Shown piece by piece: positions 8,294 to 12,812 of a DNA stretch of 12,812 nt. The notes under the pieces are model-generated. The model did not search any database. It was given only the letters and a program-made list of their open reading frames with translations, and had not been told where the DNA came from. The stretch is taken from positions 1-12,812 of the forward strand of contig CAJVPP010003028.1 of assembly GCA_910592005.1 (NCBI GenBank). Direction: 5' to 3'. The DNA comes from Funneliformis mosseae (lineage: Eukaryota > Glomeromycota > Glomeromycetes > Glomerales > Glomeraceae). Made by a program: the position numbers and the translations under genes. The stretch's first letter is position 1. The number at the start of each line of letters is the position of its first letter.

Positions 8294-8320
8294 AATAAAT
8301 TCAAATTTCTTTTCAATAAA
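8294..8320 (+). terminator. Two candidate poly(A) signals for the F-box gene
   Basis: AATAAA occurs at 8294-8299 and 8315-8320, each within a repeated TTCAATAAATTCAA block, about 175-200 nt after the stop codon. The duplicated context makes this the best candidate 3' end. Confidence 0.4.
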
Positions 8321-8935
8321 TTCAATGGGCTTATGTGTAAATTTTCAAATCAGGTCCATTATATTTTACTTTTGAAGGAATATTCAAGAATTGATTTATG
8401 TAAAAAAAATTTGCTAAATGGAATATTAGATTAATAACCGTTAGGATAGGTATTATTTTAATAGTTGCAGGGCAAAACTCATTTTTGCGAATGGGAGACC
8501 CTATATTTCGATTTTGATTTTCGACGGATCTCTAATATAAAGGTCGATTTACGACGTTTTATTGATTTATTATAAATCTTTCCGAATATTAAAGTTTCGA
8601 CTTTAAATTTATTTTGTTCCTTGCAAACGAGAAATCATCACGTGTTAATTGAAATCATTATGATCTTCAGAGAATATTAAGTTACATTATTTTATCATTT
8701 TTATATATTATATTTTTCTACCTTTCCTAGTATATTTTAGCTACTTCATTATTGTTATTATCAAAAGATCTGGAGTTTTTAACGGGAGCTTTACTATAAA
8801 ATCCTAATTCTAGCATTATTAAATAGGATTTATTTAATAAAGATCGTCATCGTATACTTATAATAAAAATATAATTTGTTTGTCAGCACATGTTCCTTGA
8901 CATTATCATTATGCAAAAACTTTTGCAAAATTTTA
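8321..8935. other. Intergenic DNA, no gene seen
   Basis: All frames are broken at short intervals and I recognise no RNA gene. A small inverted repeat, GCAAAA/TTTTGC, lies near 8472-8489. The sequence is less AT-rich than the right end of the window. Confidence 0.5.
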
Positions 8936-9013
8936 AAAACACATGGTCTCGTCTAGCTGCGGTTAAGCACTTCGATCACTTTGAGCCATTTACAGATACG
9001 AGATGCGGGTTTT
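8936..9013 (+). ncRNA. 5S-rRNA-like relic or 5S-derived small element
   Basis: AAAACACATGG followed by TCTCGTCTAGCTGCGGTTAA and GCAC (8936-8970) resembles the core of fungal 5S rRNA, where a CACC-GATCCCGTC block leads into the AAGTTAAGCA internal promoter. Near the end, GATACGAGATGCGGGTTTTG resembles the GGAATACC-GGTGCTG-TTTT tail. Two or three small gaps are needed, the 5' third of 5S RNA is not evident and the middle is diverged, so it is not a working 5S gene. TCTCGT (8947-8952) and ACGAGA (8998-9003) are exact complements that could pair. The similarity is judged from memory and chance is possible. Confidence 0.33.
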
Positions 9014-9457
9014 GTTCTTTATAATGTTCTTTTTCTATATAACAGAATAGTAAATTAATTTTTAATTCGACAAAAGGGTACATCAACTGATCGAGCTCTC
9101 GTTAGGAATAAGTATCTTTAAATGTTTCAAAGGAATCATATGAACGCTCTTTATTAAGACCAAAATATATTACTTTAGTAGAATTTCAAATAATAATATT
9201 ATTTAGTATTTTAAGAACTTTGTAAATTATTCGCAGCCAGCTGTTATATATTTCATCTAAAAGAATTTGTATTCTTGCAGGATTTGATCGTACTAAGTGG
9301 AGTCGTAGATTCTCAAATGTTTTATAAATAAAACTTTTCAAATTTTTTTATTGTTTGAACTAATTTAAATTATAAATATTAGAATTATGAGTCTAATATT
9401 TTATAATCATTGGTAACAAGAAGACAATATTACAATTTAAAAGAAACTATTGTTATA
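9014..9457. other. Intergenic DNA, no gene seen
   Basis: This is AT-rich sequence with short broken frames. A splice-acceptor-like TTCTTGCAG near 9272-9280 is followed by about 15 open codons, but nothing coding can be joined to it. Confidence 0.5.
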
Positions 9458-9481
9458 AATAATAATAATAATAATAATAAT
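9458..9481 (+). repeat. (AAT)8 microsatellite
   Basis: Eight perfect AAT copies, not in a coding frame of any recognised gene. Confidence 0.9.
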
Positions 9482-9524
9482 TTTCATAAAATACTTTTTT
9501 TTTTGTTGTGGATTTACTAATTTA

Positions 9525-9537
9525 CCCCCCCCCCCCC
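9525..9537 (+). repeat. C13 homopolymer
   Basis: Thirteen consecutive C in AT-rich surroundings, about 30 bp before a GGTTAGG-containing segment. It is the second long G/C run of the window. Confidence 0.95.
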
Positions 9538-9563
9538 ACGCTATGATTGGCTGGTAGGGTAAG

Positions 9564-9669
9564 GGTTAGGTGTTATGTGATTTGTTACACTGGTGATGTT
9601 TCAATTTTATTATATTTTTTTGGGACAGAATTTTTTTCGTTGAGGTTAGGTTTATTTGTCACACTATGA
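9564..9669 (+). repeat. Two diverged direct copies of a GGTTAGG...TTTGT.ACACT unit
   Basis: The segments at 9564-9596 and 9644-9669 share GGTTAGGT, TTTGT, ACACT and GA in the same order, 80 bp apart, with a deletion in the second. This looks like an old tandem duplication. A single GGGTTAGG is not a telomere array. Confidence 0.45.
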
Positions 9670-9836
9670 AATTCGTTATAAAAAGGGTCATTTTATATAA
9701 TGTGTTTACAAAATTTTCTTCATATATTGTTATACTAGTAAATTTGGTATAACAAAATATAGGAAATTCTGTACTATACCAAAAATTCGTTATATTGTGA
9801 AATTCATTATATCAAAATTCGTTATATAAAGAGTTG
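9669..9836 (-). repeat. AAATTCGTTATA repeat cluster, possible decayed transposon end
   Basis: AAATTC(G/A)TTATA occurs at 9669-9680, 9783-9794, 9800-9811 and 9815-9826, all in the same direction. On the minus strand the right edge reads ACAACTCTTTATATAACGAA, which resembles terminal repeats of pogo/Jerky-type elements rich in TATAACGAA. A perfect 9-bp inverted repeat, TTTGGTATA/TATACCAAA, lies at 9743-9751 and 9775-9783. The matching other end was not found, so any element is broken or diverged. Confidence 0.4.
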
Positions 9837-9849
9837 TATTGCTATTATT

Positions 9850-12540
9850 GTTATCAAATATACTGTACTTATAAAAATTTAATACTTTATTTTAAATATT
9901 TTTTAGCTTTCTCTATAATTATTTTGCATATTCAATTATTAATAGAATATTTTATATTTTTAATTTTTTTGTTATTATAAATAAAATTAATTATTTTCAA
10001 ATTATTACTTAAAATCTTATTTTATAAAATTTATTAAATATAAATATTTAAATTATTGTTATTATTATACTTCAGCATGAATTGATAAATTACTAATTAA
10101 AATATATTTTAACAAATATAATTATTTTATAATAAATATCAAATTAACATAATTAATTTGACATCATTAAAATTAATTAGCATTAAAGTATAATTGTTAT
10201 ATAAAACTATAATTACAAATAATTTTATAAATTATATAATATATTATCAATAAAAGAAATTACAATTTCTAATATTATGTAAAATTTCTAATCAATAATA
10301 ATCTCATATTATATAATCTCTCAAGTGTATTAAATAGTAATCAGTATTAATTTCTATTTCATTTATTTTTTTATTTTTTCTGTATTTTCTGTATAGCTTG
10401 TTTATCAATTTATTTTATTTTATTTGTAATTCTTTTAATATCTGTAAATTATTTTATTTATTTTTATTTTATTTTTATTATTTATTACATTTAAGTATAT
10501 TTTTATTATAATATATATTTTATATTTAATTAATTATAGTATAGTAAATATTTAGCTGTTAAATTAATTTTATATAAATAAAATAACTTTTTATTTAAAT
10601 TATATAAATTAACTTTTAGATGAGTTTTAAACTTTTAAATTATAAATAAGAAATTAATTAAAACCTACAAAAATACTTTCCTTTTAATATTATTCTTTAT
10701 ATAAGATTTAATTATAATATCTTATACTAATTTGCTTTTGAGTTATTATTATGTTTAATTAAATAAATCTTAAATTTTAAGATATATAAATTGCAGAATT
10801 AATTCAAGTATAATAAATACCTATAAAATTTGAATAATACAATTATTAATGAAAAGAATAGCAAAAAGTTTTTTTGAATAATAAAAGTTTTTTAATAAAT
10901 AACTTTTTAAAATTTTTTTATTTTCAAATACTTTTAATTAAAAAATTATACACTCAAAAAATTAAAATATAAAAAGTATTCTTCTTCTCTGTTAATCATG
11001 ATTTAAATACAAGTTGAAATACTAAAAAACTAAAAAGTTAGTTTTTTTTCATACTAATTTAACTTTATGTTTTCTATTTTCTACTTTTTTAGTTAGAATA
11101 TATTATTTTTATTGTAAAATTTTTAGCTGAACATTTTTTATTAGTAGATGAAGCTCATTAATATAATAAAATCTTTTGTAATCTTCTTAATTTTAATAAT
11201 TACTTAAATTTGATATTATATCATAATCACAAAATTTTATTATATATTACAGACTTTAAATAATATATATAGTATTTAGACTAGTAATATATAAAATGCT
11301 ATATAATTATTTATACAAATCCTTTTAAAAAAGTTAATTATATAGTAAAAGATTATACTATCATTCTATATCTTAAGGTAGTAAATTTCAATAAGTAAAA
11401 TCAATTGTTATAATACTTATAACTTAGATATTAAAATAATTAAACTGAATCTAATAATATTATTTATAAATTATTGTTATTTTATAGATACTAGTATTAA
11501 TAAAATTACTTATCTAAACTTATTTTGAATTTAGCAAAATATCTAAACTTTAGTTTTACTAATTTTTATTAAAATTTTGATATAGTTTCGCATTTTTATA
11601 AGCTTTTATAATATAGTTTTTATTTTTTAAAGTTTTGTAGATTTTTAATAAAATTTTAATATAATTTTACTAAATTTTATCTTATTATTTAAATAACTTA
11701 AATTTTGTATAGCAACCTTAAATATTAATAACTATTATTTTAGTAATTTTTATACTTGCATTCATCATTTTTATCTAATTTTTAAAGATATTCAAATATT
11801 GTTTTTTTTTTATTATATTATATAACAGATATTTTTTTATAAGATTTTTCTAATTTTCTTTTAATATTATAAATTTTTGCAAAATATTTTCAAGTTTAAT
11901 TATTTCCTTTATCTTTATTATTTAAAGTTTTTTTAAATATCTAATTATCTTCTTCATTTCTATATTTAAAGTTTCATCAATTATATTTAAAAAAAAAGTA
12001 TCCTTTATAAAATATTTAAATATATTTTTAATATGAATTTTTTTATCAGCCTAACAAGATAAGAATTATATTTTTTATTTAATATTAAATTGACTTTTAA
12101 AATTAAATTATTAAAATTTTTTGCATATTTATAAAATTCTTTTATTTACCAATTTTTATTTTTTAAATTCATATCTTTATATCATTATTTTTTTCATTCC
12201 TTATTTATTAACTATTATATCCTTTTCAACTTCAAAATTCTCAAATTTAATGTTTTAAACTTTTTAAATCTTTCATTATTTTTATAAAGCTGATTTTTGT
12301 AAAGATATTTTTTGAAATAAGAAGTATTATAAAAATTAATTTAAACAATTAACTAATTGTGTAATATTTAAATATAATGAAAAATTATAGTAATATACAA
12401 AAATTGATTATTCTAAAATTAGACTAATTCCTATATAAATGTATTAACTTTAGATATTAATAACTATAAAGATTTATAATAAACTAAAAACTAATAGTTT
12501 TATAGCTTATGTAGAGTTTAGAACTGATATTTAGCATTCA
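9850..12540. other. Extremely AT-rich block without a recognisable gene
   Basis: About 2.7 kb is nearly all A and T, clearly poorer in G and C than the gene-bearing part. Stops occur every few codons in all frames. A few fragments stay open longer than neighbours, such as 12050-11925 on the minus strand (42 codons, Lys/Ile/Glu-rich). I see no inverted-repeat ends, RNA gene or origin. It may be decayed transposon sequence or a structural AT-rich segment. Confidence 0.6.
11925..12050 (-). pseudogene. Weak candidate for decayed coding sequence
   Basis: On the minus strand 42 codons are open, reading ADKKIHIKNIFKYFIKD at the start; after one stop the same frame is open for about 24 more codons. 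The composition is Lys, Ile, Glu and Asn as any AT-rich frame would give. No family is recognised. The only support is openness in sequence where stops are very frequent. Confidence 0.12.
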
Positions 12541-12541
12541 A

Positions 12542-12711
12542 ATATAAATCTGGTTTCTTCCAATTCAAATTTACATTTTATCTGGATATAATAAATCCAG
12601 TTCTTTCGTTTCATCTAGATATAATAAATCTGGTTCTTTCGTTTTATTCATATATAATAAATCTGGTTTCTTTATTTCATTCGAATATAAATTTAATTTA
12701 TTTATTTTATT
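12542..12711 (+). repeat. 33-bp-period tandem repeat, open as an 11-residue repeat
   Basis: ATATAATAAATC begins units at 12586, 12619 and 12652, and a diverged unit starts at 12685, exactly 33 bp apart each time. An older copy with a 3-bp deletion starts near 12542, 44 bp upstream. The frame with TAT at 12587 is open from 12548 to a TAA near 12711 and reads YNKS(S/G)(S/F)F as the shared core of each unit. There is no ATG at its left end. It may be a piece of a repeat-containing gene, or a minisatellite whose period happens to be a multiple of three. Confidence 0.65.
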
Positions 12712-12812
12712 ATAATTAACTAATAATATTTTTTAATATACTTGCATTATATTTATACGTTTTTAAATAAAGTACTGAAAAAATTAAATTCGTAATTATA
12801 GGAATCTACAAG

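Noticed and set aside
9272..9330. Exon-like stretch after a TTCTTGCAG acceptor
   Set aside because: Only about 15 open codons follow and there is no upstream exon to join.
9562..9570. Telomere-like GGGTTAGG
   Set aside because: Only one or two imperfect copies occur and they sit in a diverged duplication, so this is not a telomere or interstitial array.
11123..11158. DEAH tetrapeptide in a plus-strand frame, suggestive of a helicase
   Set aside because: It is followed at once by a stop, and no other helicase motif is nearby in the AT-rich block.
1..12812. CRISPR array, tRNA genes, bacterial operon or ribosome-binding signals
   Set aside because: No spaced identical repeats or cloverleaf candidates were seen, and the spliced genes show the DNA is eukaryotic.

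Overview
The window looks like a nuclear contig of an AT-rich fungus, most likely an arbuscular-mycorrhizal (Glomeromycotina) species close to Rhizophagus. The grounds are very AT-rich intergenic DNA, short introns (73-97 bp where measured) with GTA(A/C)G-like donors, long A/T homopolymers near gene starts, an Asn-rich low-complexity tract, and the protein types present. This placement is inferred from style; no marker gene in the window fixes it.

Layout: (1) 1-337 is featureless AT-rich DNA. (2) 338-842 holds two non-coding miniature inverted-repeat transposons 18 bp apart: a 162-bp element with TA duplications (Tc1/mariner/pogo style), and a 325-bp element with a perfect 8-bp target duplication and hAT-like ends. 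(3) 1388-2568 (+) is a four-exon gene for an SH3 adaptor resembling yeast Nbp2 / fission yeast Skb5; its third exon is only 10 nt. (4) 2569-3013 is a convergent 3' intergenic region that ends in a 16-G run lying 9 nt past the next gene's stop codon. (5) 3014-5160 (-) is a three-exon, full-length acetyl-CoA synthetase with all key motifs. (6) 5161-7325 is intergenic, with an imperfect inverted repeat, an A26 run and short open stretches that may be a dead gene. (7) 7326-8121 (+) is a two-exon F-box protein with a Cys pair motif. (8) 8122-9850 is intergenic, with a 5S-rRNA-like relic, an AAT microsatellite, a C13 run and a cluster of AAATTCGTTATA repeats. (9) 9850-12812 is extremely AT-rich and has no recognisable gene; near its end is a 33-bp-period tandem repeat that stays open as an 11-residue peptide repeat.

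The three genes are independent single-function loci with no operon-like link. The synthetase activates acetate to acetyl-CoA, the SH3 protein probably scaffolds MAP-kinase signalling, and the F-box protein probably recruits a target to an SCF ubiquitin ligase. No convincing undescribed multi-gene system is visible. The most notable items are the two complete MITEs, the 10-nt microexon, the C16 run beside the synthetase stop codon, the 5S-like relic and the 33-bp repeat.
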